This document shows positions 52,769 to 62,825 of a stretch of DNA of 64,000 bases, one piece after another. Position 1 is the stretch's first letter; every line of letters begins with the position of its first letter. The notes below the pieces were generated by a model. It had not been told where the DNA came from and did no database searches. It saw only the letters and a program-made list of their open reading frames with translations. Position numbers and translations under genes: made by a program. This DNA comes from Calothrix sp. 336/3 (GTDB lineage: Bacteria; Cyanobacteriota; Cyanobacteriia; Cyanobacteriales; Nostocaceae), in NCBI RefSeq assembly GCF_000734895.2, contig NZ_CP011382.1, positions 2,706,700-2,770,699 on the forward strand, written 5' to 3'.

Positions 52769-54769
52769 CTAGTTACGAGTTTTTTTCTGCCATTTTTCCA
52801 TAGCTTGTTGGGCTTTTTTGTGAGATGTTGTGCCTTCCGGTACGAGCTTGGCAGTATTGATAGCAGTTTTATATTCTCCCTTAGAGGCGCGTTTTTTCGC
52901 GATATCCAGGATTTTTTCACTCCATTGATTGATAGATTTTTGAGCAGCAGGGAAACCAGGTTCATCCTGTGGAACCTTTTTCGCCACTTCAATGGCACGA
53001 TTGTAACTAGAAGCTTGCCCTGGCTCAATTAGCAAATTTGCTGCTTCCAGAACAGTTTTATTACTTAAATGTTGTTTCGCTTGTTGTCGCCATTTTTGAA
53101 TAGCTGTTTGTGCTGGGGAGTGAGTGGGATTATCACTAGTAATCAACTTAGCAGCAGCGATCGCGCTGGAATATTTACCTTGTTTAGCTCGGTTATTAGC
53201 GATTTGGAGAATCTTCTGATTCCAAGCCAGAATTTGCCCTTGGGCTTCTTGGTATAAAGGTTCACCAGGTTTGATTTGCTTGGCAATGGCGATCGCCTCT
53301 TGAACATTACTTGCTTGATTGTCATTCACCATGGAAGCCGCAGTCTTTAGTATACTTTGGTTCCGTTGCTCCTGCTCTGCCGTGGCAGGTTTGGAGGTAG
53401 TTGTTACCGTCACCTGCGGAGAGGGTGAAGCTGTTGGTGGTGGTGGCGCGATCGGCGATTCTGGGGATGAGGGGGGAGGGGGTGGAGTATCAAATGATGC
53501 TAAGGCTTTAGGAGTAATAGTGGGACTTTCTTTAGTATCAATGGTTGGAACATCTGGAGATATTGGCTGCATTTGTTCCCGAACATCCCTAGAGAGAGTT
53601 TTTGGTGTTGGTGGTGCAACCTGCGCCCGACTTTGATTGTTGAGATTGGCGATCTGGGAACTAGTCTGACTTTTACTTTCGGGAGAATTGCTACGGAAAT
53701 AGATAACAGAAATTAAACCCAAGGCAAGGGTAGTACTGGCTCCCCAAATAATGAATGGCTGCCACAGGGAAGCTCGGTCAAATATTTGACTGACACGATT
53801 TTGGAGGCGGCTGATAGAAGATGGTGTGGAAGTTGCTACTGGATTAGTGGCACTAGTTTTATCTATAACCTCTTCTGGTTTATCTTCAGTATAAATACTA
53901 GTGATTTCTGGTTGTCTAGTTTCTGCAACTTGATGCCATGCACTGTATTTTTGGGGGAAATGATTCTGTGCATTAGGAGATGGTAGGGCAGCTGCATAGA
54001 TATCATCATGACTAAGTTCAGAAATCCAATCCAACTTGTTATGAGAGTGAGAGCTTACCGTATCTCGATAAGGAACAATGGTGACAGGATTTTGTGTAGG
54101 TCGCCAGTAATGTTGGCATAATTCAGGAGTGCGAATACTTAAATAGCGCTCTAAATCGATGAGGGTATTTCCATTCCCAGAGCGTAAAGCTTCTAACAGA
54201 GCAGAGGTAAAAAACCCATGACCTAACTCTGCACTTTCATGGGAATATTGTTCCGGTTGACAAGATAGGATTGTCGGTATTTGTAATTCCTGGGCAAGTT
54301 CGATAGTTTCCTGTCCTACGGGGGTATGTCCTTGGCTAGCAAAGACACGGTTAATATCTAGTAGGAGAATTACTTCCACAGATGTAACTTGGAGAGATTG
54401 CATTAGCGATCGCACTTCAATTCCAGTCTCTGCAATCGCGTTTGCCTTACCTTCAATGGGCATAAGATAATCTTGCCCTTGGTAGTTGACACCATAGCCA
54501 CTAAACAAAAACCATAGTCTGTCTCCTGGTTGCCAGCAAGCAGCCGCCAAATCTTCAATGAGCAACAGGATATTTTCCTTGGTGGGATAGGTTGATCTAT
54601 CTCCTAGGGGTGCGGAGGTGTCTGTCATTAACAAACACTGTTGTTGTAAAAAACCAGCTTCAATTACTAAAAAGTCTTTTAACGCTTCAGCATCAGCTTG
54701 AGCGCACCCCAAACCTTGAAAAAATTGATATTGATTAATGCCTATAGCGATCGCCCAATTGTTTGCCAT
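52769..54769 (-). CDS. Pseudo-orthocaspase (caspase-like fold, His/Cys replaced by Tyr/Asn) with membrane segment and repeats
   Basis: A 666-residue protein. Residues 1-235 have the caspase-hemoglobinase fold (MANNWAIAIGINQYQFF), but the catalytic His is Tyr (LFSGYGVNYQG, residue 92) and the catalytic Cys is Asn (LLLDINRVFA, residue 140), the pattern of inactive YN-type orthocaspases. A membrane helix lies near 340-360 (IWGASTTLALGLISVIYF), then a Pro/Ser-rich linker. About 200 C-terminal residues hold four similar helical repeats (AIAIAKQIKPGEP; AIAAAKLITSDNP; AIEVAKKVPQDEP; AINTAKLVPEGTT). ATG at 54769 is preferred over a TTG five codons earlier. It is probably a binding or regulatory protein, not a protease. 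Confidence 0.85.
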   Translation of the reverse strand: MANNWAIAIGINQYQFFQGLGCAQADAEALKDFLVIEAGFLQQQCLLMTDTSAPLGDRSTYPTKENILLLIEDLAAACWQPGDRLWFLFSGYGVNYQGQDYLMPIEGKANAIAETGIEVRSLMQSLQVTSVEVILLLDINRVFASQGHTPVGQETIELAQELQIPTILSCQPEQYSHESAELGHGFFTSALLEALRSGNGNTLIDLERYLSIRTPELCQHYWRPTQNPVTIVPYRDTVSSHSHNKLDWISELSHDDIYAAALPSPNAQNHFPQKYSAWHQVAETRQPEITSIYTEDKPEEVIDKTSATNPVATSTPSSISRLQNRVSQIFDRASLWQPFIIWGASTTLALGLISVIYFRSNSPESKSQTSSQIANLNNQSRAQVAPPTPKTLSRDVREQMQPISPDVPTIDTKESPTITPKALASFDTPPPPPSSPESPIAPPPPTASPSPQVTVTTTSKPATAEQEQRNQSILKTAASMVNDNQASNVQEAIAIAKQIKPGEPLYQEAQGQILAWNQKILQIANNRAKQGKYSSAIAAAKLITSDNPTHSPAQTAIQKWRQQAKQHLSNKTVLEAANLLIEPGQASSYNRAIEVAKKVPQDEPGFPAAQKSINQWSEKILDIAKKRASKGEYKTAINTAKLVPEGTTSHKKAQQAMEKWQKKTRN

Positions 54770-55014
54770 CGCACTCTCTGCCAATTATATAAATATGTCC
54801 CTGTAATTGCGGTTGGCTTTCACCAAGAATCAAAGCTAACCTAGTGTTTCATCCGTGAGAAACGGGCTATGGAATAGAAACTGGGGGTAGGGAAAGGGAT
54901 TCCCCATTTCCAGTTTATTCAATCCCTGCTCATATCTCACGTTAAATGTAATTTTTATGACCTTTATTTTTCCAGAAAATACTTTTCGTCATTTGACCAT
55001 TTTGAGGAGTTTTT

Positions 55015-55620
55015 ATGAGGAGTTGTAATTATCAGTCATGGAGCAGGATTTTAAGAGAAGCGAACAATATATTTCCAAGGCTCATACAATCTATGCTGAT
55101 GGTGGGAGGGAAAATCCGGATAGCTCAGGTGATAGTTTTGTTAGGAATTGCCGCTCCCCTGTGGTTGGTTACGGAGACTATTGCTCCTCAAGTAGTAAGA
55201 GCTTATACAGCTAGAGTCGATCTAGCTCTTGACCGCTTACCCCAAGAAAACTATGAAACCCTTCTCAGAAGGGCAGAAGCTGCCGCCAGAGCCGCAGCCC
55301 AACGCAGTTTTGACCAAGATATTTTGGTATCAGATGTATCAGTGATGATATCCGCTCAAAACTATGGAGCGATCGCGCCAGTTTTAGAATTAGTGGTCAG
55401 TCGTCAGCAGTGGCGATCGCGTCCAGACCCCCAGCGTTGGGCAAAATATTATAAAAGTGCCCGTTCTTTGTTGTATTTTGGCAACAATTTTGTTCAATCT
55501 GTGCCAGCAGAAACTCTCCCAGTGACAACACCCCCAGTAGCAACACCCCCAGCAAATCAGCCAGAAATAAATATTCCCAAAACCTTTACTGCACCACCAG
55601 CACCACCATCGGCGCGTTAA
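55015..55620 (+). CDS. Cyanobacterial membrane-anchored hypothetical protein
   Basis: A 201-residue protein. One membrane helix lies at about 35-58 (IAQVIVLLGIAAPLWLVTET), probably an uncleaved anchor. The following domain (65-155) is helical with QNYGAIAPVLELVVSRQQW. The last 40 residues are Pro-rich. A related short protein is common in cyanobacteria upstream of rpmF, but its role is unknown. Confidence 0.7.
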   Translation: MRSCNYQSWSRILREANNIFPRLIQSMLMVGGKIRIAQVIVLLGIAAPLWLVTETIAPQVVRAYTARVDLALDRLPQENYETLLRRAEAAARAAAQRSFDQDILVSDVSVMISAQNYGAIAPVLELVVSRQQWRSRPDPQRWAKYYKSARSLLYFGNNFVQSVPAETLPVTTPPVATPPANQPEINIPKTFTAPPAPPSAR

Positions 55621-55665
55621 TAGCTTAGAATAAAAAGGTTGTCAAAAATTGCGTGATCCGCTACT

Positions 55666-55836
55666 ATGGCTGTCCCTAAGAAGAAAACTTCCAAATCCAA
55701 GCGCGACAAGCGTCGTGCTACCTGGAGACACAAAGCTGTTGTCCAAGCAGAAAAAGCTTTGTCTTTAGGCAAATCCATTTTGACTGGACGTTCCACCTTT
55801 GTCTATCCAACTGCGGAAGAGGAAGAGGAAGAGTAA
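55666..55836 (+). CDS. rpmF: Ribosomal protein L32
   Basis: A 56-residue ribosomal protein. The start [20 protein letters not shown] is the L32 signature. The later part ([20 protein letters not shown]) matches cyanobacterial and plastid forms, which lack the zinc site of some bacterial L32, and it ends in a run of Glu. It belongs to the large ribosomal subunit. The gene follows the 201-residue protein gene by 45 bp. Confidence 0.96.
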   Translation: MAVPKKKTSKSKRDKRRATWRHKAVVQAEKALSLGKSILTGRSTFVYPTAEEEEEE

Positions 55837-56029
55837 TTGTGTTTCTAATGGCTAATTGCGGACTCTGAGTGATGAGCTTTTAGCCATTAATACAAGATTT
55901 TATAATTAAGGGTTGAGAATTAGAAATGGAGAAAAATCAACCGCCAAAATATCAAATAGGCAAAGATTTTTCCTCCCATTCGCACATTTCACTCTCAAAA
56001 ATATTTCTGACTAATTATTTCTGAAAATT

Positions 56030-56623
56030 ATGCTGGGAAAATTCTTCCAAAAACCTGCACCGGGAGAAAATGATCGAGTCCCTCCAGGTCAGCATCTCAC
56101 CAAAGGTTTCCCTATTATGACCTATGGTGCTGCTCCGCAAATCAGTATCGAAGAGTGGGAATTTCGGATTTGGGGTTTAGCAACACCCAAGGTATTGAGG
56201 TGGGATGATTTCATGGCATTGCCTCACCACGAATTTACCGCAGATTTTCACTGTGTAACTAGATGGTCAAAACTCGATGTCAAATGGACAGGTATAAAAG
56301 TCACTGACTTGATGCAACTGATTGAAGTTGATCCCCAAGCTGCCCATGTTATGCAACATTGTTATGGCGGTTACACCACAAATATTCCCCTGGCAGACTT
56401 AATCAAAGAAGAGAATTTCTTTGCCTTCCAACTCTTCGGTGAACCCTTACCAGTAGAACACGGGGGTCCCCTGCGGTTAGTAGTCCCCCATTTATATGCT
56501 TGGAAAAGTGCGAAGTGGATTAATGGTTTAGAATTTTTGCAGCGAGAAGAGTCAGGTTTTTGGGAGCGCAATGGTTATCACCATCGTGGTGAACCCTGGG
56601 CAGAAGAAAGATATAGTTTGTAG
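56030..56623 (+). CDS. Sulfite oxidase-like molybdopterin protein
   Basis: A 197-residue protein with the molybdopterin-binding fold of the sulfite oxidase family. The Mo-ligand Cys is in TADFHCVTRWSKLDVKWTG. Other family stretches are YGGYTTNIPLADL, HGGPLRLVVPHLYAWKSAKW and the final GFWERNGYHHRGEPW. It lacks a Tat signal, so unlike MsrP it is probably cytoplasmic. The substrate is unknown. The neighbouring aldehyde dehydrogenase gene converges on it with only 11 bp between stops. Confidence 0.9.
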   Translation: MLGKFFQKPAPGENDRVPPGQHLTKGFPIMTYGAAPQISIEEWEFRIWGLATPKVLRWDDFMALPHHEFTADFHCVTRWSKLDVKWTGIKVTDLMQLIEVDPQAAHVMQHCYGGYTTNIPLADLIKEENFFAFQLFGEPLPVEHGGPLRLVVPHLYAWKSAKWINGLEFLQREESGFWERNGYHHRGEPWAEERYSL

Positions 56624-56634
56624 TAGTTTATACC

Positions 56635-58011
56635 TTAAAGGAAGCGCCGCAAAAATCCTATCTTACCTGCATAGGGTGCGTAGCGCCATTTTAAATCCAA
56701 CCAAACAGGGTTTTGGAACACACTTTTATGGTGAGAAAATCGGTCAAAGCTAAATTTTCCGTGGTAACTACCGATACCACTATTACTTACACCACCGAAG
56801 GGTAAAGTGGGTACACCCCTATGGAGAATGGTGTCATTGATACAGACACCACCGGAAGAAGTAGTTGTTAATACTTGTTCTTGCAGGCTTTTTTGATGGG
56901 AGAACAGGTATAAAGCTAAGGGTTGAGGTTGGGAATTAATGTGGGCGATCGCCTCGGAGATATTGGTATATTCGATAATTGGTAAAATAGGACCAAATAT
57001 TTCTTCCTGCATCAAAGGATGATCCCAACGGACATTGTTCACAATAGTGGGAGCAATATAACGCTCTTGAGGATTATTTTCTCCTCCCATAATTATTTCA
57101 GTAGATTCCAGAAGATGCAGTAATTTATCAAAGCGTGCTTGATTAATTATTCGACCATAATCTGGACTATTAACTGGATTTTCACCGTAAAATTCCCGTA
57201 AGCACTTCCGGAATTCCGAGATTAAATCTGCTTTAATTCTGGCATCTACTAACAAATAATCTGGTGCTAAACAAGTTTGCCCACAATTGAGAAACTTACC
57301 CCAAAGAATTCGTCTAGCGGTCACTTCTAAATTAATATCATGATCGACAATACAAGGACTTTTACCACCCAATTCTAAGGTGACGGGAGTCAAATGCTTT
57401 GCGGCAGCAGCCATAATAATTTTACCAACGGCAGCCCCCCCAGTAAAAAAGATATGGTCAAATTTTTCTGTTAATAATGCTTGAGTTGTTTCTACACCAC
57501 CTGTAATGACAGTAATATAGTCATGGGCAAAATATTCAGAAATTAAGCGAGCAATTAATTGAGAAGTAGCCGCAGCAACTTCTGAAGGTTTGATAATTGC
57601 ACAATTTCCGGCGGCGATCGCCCCAATTAAAGGAGCAATTACTAACTGTAAAGGGTAATTCCAAGGAGAAATAATTAAAACAACTCCAAGGGGTTCTGGG
57701 ATAATTTTTCCCCTTCCTGGTAGAAATTGTAGAGGTATTGAAACTGATTGAGGTTTTACCCATTTACGAAGATTTTTGAGGACATAATTAATCTCTGTTA
57801 ATAAGACAAAAATCTCCGTTCCAAAAGCTTCATAAAACGGTTTACCTAAATCAGTTTGCAGGGCTTGGATAATTTCTGACTCATGGTTAATAATTAATTT
57901 TTTTAATGTTTTTAATTGATGGATACGAAATTCAAGATTTTTGCTTTGATTAGTTGAGAAGAACTTTTTCTGATTTTGAATAATTCCAGTAATTTCAACT
58001 TGAGAAATCAT
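56635..58011 (-). CDS. Aldehyde dehydrogenase
   Basis: A 458-residue NAD(P)-dependent dehydrogenase of the class that oxidises fatty or aromatic aldehydes. Motifs: GVVLIISPWNYPLQLVIAPL, the cofactor turn FFTGGAAVGK, general base Glu in VTLELGGKSP, and nucleophile Cys in FLNCGQTCLAPDYLL. The final QEEIFGPILP motif is present. The C-terminus (LRRFL) carries no clear membrane helix. In cyanobacteria such enzymes turn fatty aldehydes to acids. Confidence 0.93.
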   Translation of the reverse strand: MISQVEITGIIQNQKKFFSTNQSKNLEFRIHQLKTLKKLIINHESEIIQALQTDLGKPFYEAFGTEIFVLLTEINYVLKNLRKWVKPQSVSIPLQFLPGRGKIIPEPLGVVLIISPWNYPLQLVIAPLIGAIAAGNCAIIKPSEVAAATSQLIARLISEYFAHDYITVITGGVETTQALLTEKFDHIFFTGGAAVGKIIMAAAAKHLTPVTLELGGKSPCIVDHDINLEVTARRILWGKFLNCGQTCLAPDYLLVDARIKADLISEFRKCLREFYGENPVNSPDYGRIINQARFDKLLHLLESTEIIMGGENNPQERYIAPTIVNNVRWDHPLMQEEIFGPILPIIEYTNISEAIAHINSQPQPLALYLFSHQKSLQEQVLTTTSSGGVCINDTILHRGVPTLPFGGVSNSGIGSYHGKFSFDRFSHHKSVFQNPVWLDLKWRYAPYAGKIGFLRRFL

Positions 58012-58105
58012 AAAAATTATCTAAATTTGCAACTATCAAATATATGTGAAATCAAATTTTTAATTATTAATAGTCTAGTATTTAGCGATTTCTAAAATTT
58101 AATAA

Positions 58106-59206
58106 CTATGCTTGTTTTTTCGGCAAAGTGACAGTAAAAATGCTGCCCTTACCTAATTCCGAACTCACCTGAATCATACCTTGATGGGCTTCCACAATTC
58201 TGCGAGACAGGTATAATCCTAAACCACTACCAGAACCCTTATGACTTCCTGAACGGAATCTTTCAAATAAAGAGTTTTGCTCTTGCTCGGAAATACCACA
58301 ACCTGTATCAATTACCTTTACAGTCAAAAAATTATCTGTACTGCCAGGAATTAGACAAATTTGAATAAAACCACTATCTGTAAATTTAATCGCATTCCCC
58401 ACTAAATTAGTAAACAGACGATGTAATTCTAGGCGATCGCCCATTATTTTCATATCTGTAGCACTTTCAGAAAAATCCGTAATAATTTTTAATCCTTTTT
58501 GTTCTCCTAGGGTTGCCAATTCTCCAGCAACTTCCGTGAGGAGCTGGGATAAATCCACGGGGAAAAAAGCTAGATTTTTACGTCCTGCCTCAAAACGATA
58601 AACTTCTAAGAGGGTATTTACCATTGCCAGCAAGTTACTATTACTACGTCCCATAATGGTAATTATCTCCTGCATCTGCGGTGACAATTCCCCCAAAGCT
58701 CCCTGCTGCAATAGATCGAGCATTCTTTCTGCGGCAACTAGGGGTGTACGTAAATCGTGGGTGAGACGGGAGACAAAATCCTGTCGTTGACGGGCAATTT
58801 CATCACGTTCATCGATACTGTGTTTTAAGCGTAATAAAGAGCGCACCCTTGCTAGTAACTCATCGACTGTGACGGGTTTGCGAATGAAATCATCTGCTCC
58901 CAAATCTAATCCCTGGGCGACATTGGGCGAATCGTGGGCAGTAATCAGCAGAATCGGCGTGAAAGGTAAACTCGTATTTCCCCGGATATTTTTTGTAACT
59001 TCGTAACCATCCATTCCTGGCATCATCAAATCCAGCAGCACCAAATCAAAATTAGATGCAGCAACCTGGGCTAAAGCCCGATGTCCATTTTCCGCAGTTG
59101 CCACAACATATCCTTCCTCCTCTAGGATGGTTTTGATCAGAAAGACGTTATCGGGAGAATCATCGACAACGAGAATTTTGTCAGGGTGAGGTGATGGTGA
59201 AATCAT
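58106..59206 (-). CDS. Hybrid response regulator-histidine kinase
   Basis: A 366-residue protein with a receiver domain first (10-125): acceptor Asp in LVLLDLMMPGMDGYE and conserved Lys in DFIRKPV. Then comes a HisKA domain with phospho-His in RLTHDLRTPLVAAERML, and an ATPase domain with LVGNAIKFTDSGF, VIDTGCGIS and GSGLGLYLSRRIVEAHQG. There is no membrane segment, so it responds to an upstream kinase through the receiver. The output partner is not nearby. Confidence 0.92.
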   Translation of the reverse strand: MISPSPHPDKILVVDDSPDNVFLIKTILEEEGYVVATAENGHRALAQVAASNFDLVLLDLMMPGMDGYEVTKNIRGNTSLPFTPILLITAHDSPNVAQGLDLGADDFIRKPVTVDELLARVRSLLRLKHSIDERDEIARQRQDFVSRLTHDLRTPLVAAERMLDLLQQGALGELSPQMQEIITIMGRSNSNLLAMVNTLLEVYRFEAGRKNLAFFPVDLSQLLTEVAGELATLGEQKGLKIITDFSESATDMKIMGDRLELHRLFTNLVGNAIKFTDSGFIQICLIPGSTDNFLTVKVIDTGCGISEQEQNSLFERFRSGSHKGSGSGLGLYLSRRIVEAHQGMIQVSSELGKGSIFTVTLPKKQA

Positions 59207-59340
59207 GCAGTCCTAGGAAGAGATTTGATGAATATCAAATTAGAAGCTTGCCTGAATCAGCCGGCTCTTCCACGATTGTGACTCAATTTGGGACTGGAAA
59301 TAATTAATTAAATATTTTTCATCACATCACCCATATCAGG

Positions 59341-60063
59341 TTAAAGATTCGGTTCAATTCCCGCATCTCGTAATTGTTGCAGCAAACGTTCTGCTCGTTG
59401 TCTTTCAACTTCTGCTCGTTGTCTTTCCTGATTTGCTAACTCCCCACCCCAGAGTAATAAATTTCCCTGCTCATCCCACCACCGTAACCAGTAACCACTA
59501 CGATTTTCGCGCATACCAGCCCACACACCCAGAAATAGCTGCATTGGGGCAATCCAATAACGTTGATTGTCATCTGCAGGAAGTAATTGGTAGTTATCTA
59601 AATCATCCAATTGATAGACTTCCAATACTCCCGTATCAGGGCTAAAAATGGCATAATTGGGAACTTTGAGGATTTTTTCGTAGAAAAACCACTTTCCCGG
59701 TGGGTAGGTTGGTTTACTAGAATATTCCGTACCTTCAGTATCGGAAATAAATTCCATGACGATCGCCGGAATATCTCCTTGCAGTTGGGGTGTGTAACTA
59801 CGAATCACCTCATCCCGTGGTACACGAATTGATGGTACATAACCCCAATCCGGTGCTTTAATCACCAGCTGATTATTCAAGGTGGCACAAATACCATAAT
59901 TGGTAGTAGCAAGACTAGTAGTTGGTAACTTACCTGCCAATTCCAAACTTTCCGTTAACGCAGCTGCTAACAGAGGCTGATTAATATTATCCACTGGCTG
60001 ATCATCTAAGACAAAATCATCGGGCAACTTTTCCCAGGTAACTTGATAGGAATGGGCTAACAT
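59341..60063 (-). CDS. Uma2-family (DUF820) protein with coiled-coil tail
   Basis: A 240-residue protein of the Uma2/DUF820 family, which has a PD-(D/E)XK nuclease-like fold and is greatly expanded in cyanobacteria. Visible parts: WGYVPSIRVPRDEV, DIPAIVMEFISDTEGTEYSS, GKWFFYEKILKVPNYAIF. The tail is a coiled coil of repeated QERQRAEVERQRAE type. Its function is unproven. It lies 34 bp behind ureC in the same direction. Confidence 0.85.
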   Translation of the reverse strand: MLAHSYQVTWEKLPDDFVLDDQPVDNINQPLLAAALTESLELAGKLPTTSLATTNYGICATLNNQLVIKAPDWGYVPSIRVPRDEVIRSYTPQLQGDIPAIVMEFISDTEGTEYSSKPTYPPGKWFFYEKILKVPNYAIFSPDTGVLEVYQLDDLDNYQLLPADDNQRYWIAPMQLFLGVWAGMRENRSGYWLRWWDEQGNLLLWGGELANQERQRAEVERQRAERLLQQLRDAGIEPNL

Positions 60064-60096
60064 GAACAAGCCTCCCCAATGGTGCTTGATAATAAT

Positions 60097-61803
60097 CTAA
60101 AACAAGAAATATCTTTGTGCCATGGGTAAAATCGTTGCGGGTTCACAAGTTAACAATTCCCCATCTGCACGCACTTCATAGGTTTCCGCATCCACTTCTA
60201 TGTGTGGCATGGCATCATTTAATTTCATATCCCTTTTTGTCAATTGACGAATTCCCGAAACCTGTACAGCTTGTTTGCGCAACCCCAATTGTTCCGGAAT
60301 TTCCCGTCTCAAAGCTGCATGGGAAAGGAAAGTCAGGGAAGTTGCATGACGCGCACCTGCAAAACTGGCAAACATGGGGCGCATATGTACAGGTTGGGGT
60401 GTAGGAATACTAGCATTAGCATCACCCATCTGTGCCCAGGCAATCATTCCCCCCTTAATCACCATCTCTGGTTTGACACCAAAAAATGCCGGTTGCCACA
60501 AACATAAATCTGCCAATTTTCCTACCTCTACAGAACCGACATAATCAGCTATTCCGTGGGCGATCGCCGGATTGATTGTATATTTAGCGACATATCTTTT
60601 AGCTCGCAAATTGTCGGCGGTACTATCCCCTGGAAGGCTTCCCCGTTGCACTTTCATTTTATGTCCAGTCTGCCATGTTCTAATTATTACCTCGCCTACC
60701 CTACCCATCGCCTGGGAATCGGAGGAAATCATACTAAAAGCACCTAAATCATGCAAAATATCCTCCGCAGCAATGGTTTCGCGACGGATACGAGATTCAG
60801 CAAATGCCACATCTTCTGGGATACTAGGGTCAAGGTGATGACACACCATCAACATATCCAGGTGTTCATCCAGGGTATTGACTGTGTAGGGACGGGTAGG
60901 ATTAGTTGAGGATGGTAAAACGTTCCCTTCTCCACATACCTTGATAATATCTGGTGCGTGTCCTCCCCCTGCGCCTTCGGTATGGTAGGTGTGAATGACT
61001 CGATTTTTAAAAGCGGCGATCGTATCTTCCACAAATCCCGCTTCATTCAAAGTATCAGTATGAATTGCTACCTGCACATCGTATTCATCTGCCACTGTCA
61101 AACAGGTATCAATAGTTGCTGGGGTTGTACCCCAATCCTCATGGAGTTTCAAACCAATTGCCCCAGCTAAAACCTGTTCAATTAAGCCCTGGGGTTGACT
61201 GGTATTGCCTTTACCCAGAAAACCCAAATTTACCGGAAAAGCATCAGCCGCTTGTAACATTCGGTAAATATTCCATGGTCCTGGGGTGCAAGTTGTAGCA
61301 TTTGTACCAGTAGCAGGTCCCGTACCACCACCAATCATTGTGGTAATTCCAGAGGCGATCGCTACTTCAATTTGCTGGGGGCAGATAAAATGAATATGAG
61401 TATCAATACCTCCCGCAGTCAAAATCATTCCCTCCCCGGCGATCGCTTCCGTACCCGGACCGATAATAATATCTATATTGTCCTGAATATAGGGATTTCC
61501 TGCTTTGCCAATCTGAAATATTTTCCCATCCTTAATCCCGATATCGGCTTTGACAACACCCCACCAATCGAGAATTAAAGCATTAGTAATCACCAAGTCT
61601 ACCGCACCATCAGCCTGGGAAATTGGCGATTGTCCCATCCCATCCCGAATTACCTTACCACCACCGAATTTTACCTCATCACCGTAGGTTGTAAAATCCC
61701 GCTCTACCTCAATGAAAAGTTCTGTGTCTGCGAGACGAATTTTATCACCAACCGTGGGACCATAGGTTTCTGCATAGGCACGGCGAGACATTCGGTAAGG
61801 CAT
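60097..61803 (-). CDS. ureC: Urease subunit alpha
   Basis: A 568-residue catalytic subunit that hydrolyses urea to ammonia and carbamate. Nickel and active-site motifs: [13 protein letters not shown], the carbamylated Lys in [23 protein letters not shown], and the flap with [20 protein letters not shown]. It ends QRYFLF as usual. ureB and ureA lie further upstream (63.4-64 kb) on the same strand, so the operon is interrupted by two opposite genes. Confidence 0.97.
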   Translation of the reverse strand: MPYRMSRRAYAETYGPTVGDKIRLADTELFIEVERDFTTYGDEVKFGGGKVIRDGMGQSPISQADGAVDLVITNALILDWWGVVKADIGIKDGKIFQIGKAGNPYIQDNIDIIIGPGTEAIAGEGMILTAGGIDTHIHFICPQQIEVAIASGITTMIGGGTGPATGTNATTCTPGPWNIYRMLQAADAFPVNLGFLGKGNTSQPQGLIEQVLAGAIGLKLHEDWGTTPATIDTCLTVADEYDVQVAIHTDTLNEAGFVEDTIAAFKNRVIHTYHTEGAGGGHAPDIIKVCGEGNVLPSSTNPTRPYTVNTLDEHLDMLMVCHHLDPSIPEDVAFAESRIRRETIAAEDILHDLGAFSMISSDSQAMGRVGEVIIRTWQTGHKMKVQRGSLPGDSTADNLRAKRYVAKYTINPAIAHGIADYVGSVEVGKLADLCLWQPAFFGVKPEMVIKGGMIAWAQMGDANASIPTPQPVHMRPMFASFAGARHATSLTFLSHAALRREIPEQLGLRKQAVQVSGIRQLTKRDMKLNDAMPHIEVDAETYEVRADGELLTCEPATILPMAQRYFLF

Positions 61804-62149
61804 AATACACTCCTAGGCTGATATTGCTATGACTATTTTTCCGGAAATTTGAGTTAGAGAAGAGAAATTTTGTATAAATTTATATTTACAACTCAAAGCT
61901 AAACCTCATCTATTTTGAGAACCGTGGTTTATAACTCTAGATTGCGAGATTGCCGAAATGGAAAAGATTTATAACCCTGGATTTTGGTAACATTCCCAAT
62001 AGCTGGCTCATCTCGAATCTTTTCTGTTTGTGGTTCCTGAACAAATCTGAGATATGATAGCTATATATTTAAAATGAAAACATCAAAATATCTATCCTAT
62101 CTCATCGTTATAAAATAGATATATTAATAGGGAATTCAAGGAGCGGCTA
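61804..62149. other. Gene-free region upstream of ureC
   Basis: A 346-bp AT-rich divergent region holding promoters for ureC and the nuclease-like gene. Two similar stretches of the form TTTATAAC-CTGGATT (about 61929 and 61968) are the only repeat seen. No RNA gene is evident. Confidence 0.45.
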
Positions 62150-62785
62150 ATGTCTTTCGATTCCTACAAAAATATTGCTGAGGTTTTGCAAGAATATCGG
62201 ATTACATCTTGCACTGAAAAATTTATCATTGAAACACATATCCCTATTCGTGAGAGCTTTCGAGAAGACTTAGATTTTTCTCTCAAAGCACTAACCTGGG
62301 AAGAGTCAGAATCTGCTATTTGTGAAGCAATTATATTTCCTAGTCTCAAAGAAATTTACCGCAGTCATTGTGAATACTTTACTTTGTGGAGTCATAAGCA
62401 ATTAAACTTTGATGAAAAGTTGTCAGGGACTCCAGATTATATCATTGCTCAAAAATCTCCCCTAGGAAAAGAAATTTTTTCTCAACCATTTTTAGTCGCG
62501 GTAGAAGCCAAAAAAGATGACTTTATTAAAGGATGGGGACAATGTTTAGCAGAAATAGTAGCAATTCAAAAGATTAATCAGATTCCAACACAGAATATTT
62601 TTGGTATTGTCACTAATGGTCAATTTTGGCAGTTTGGTAAGTTGAGAGAAAATATTTTTACTAAAGAAGTCACCTCTTACACTTTATCTGATTTAGAACA
62701 GTTATTTGCTGCTATTCACTACATTTTTCTACAATGTCGCCGAGAATTAGAATTAATCCATCAAAAGTCGCCCGAATTCGGTTAA
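62150..62785 (+). CDS. Restriction-endonuclease-like (PD-(D/E)XK-type) protein
   Basis: A 211-residue protein. The core reads GTPDYIIAQKSPLGKEIFSQ, then FLVAVEAKKDDFIKGWGQCL, which is the PD-x-ExK arrangement of restriction-endonuclease-fold enzymes, followed by NIFGIVTNGQFWQFG as in type I R-subunit N-terminal-like proteins. It is a single domain with no DNA-recognition region, and its role is unknown. It lies 40 bp before a Uma2 gene, inside the interrupted urease region. Confidence 0.75.
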   Translation: MSFDSYKNIAEVLQEYRITSCTEKFIIETHIPIRESFREDLDFSLKALTWEESESAICEAIIFPSLKEIYRSHCEYFTLWSHKQLNFDEKLSGTPDYIIAQKSPLGKEIFSQPFLVAVEAKKDDFIKGWGQCLAEIVAIQKINQIPTQNIFGIVTNGQFWQFGKLRENIFTKEVTSYTLSDLEQLFAAIHYIFLQCRRELELIHQKSPEFG

Positions 62786-62825
62786 AATTATATACAGACA
62801 CATTGTCTTAGCCAAACTCCATCCT

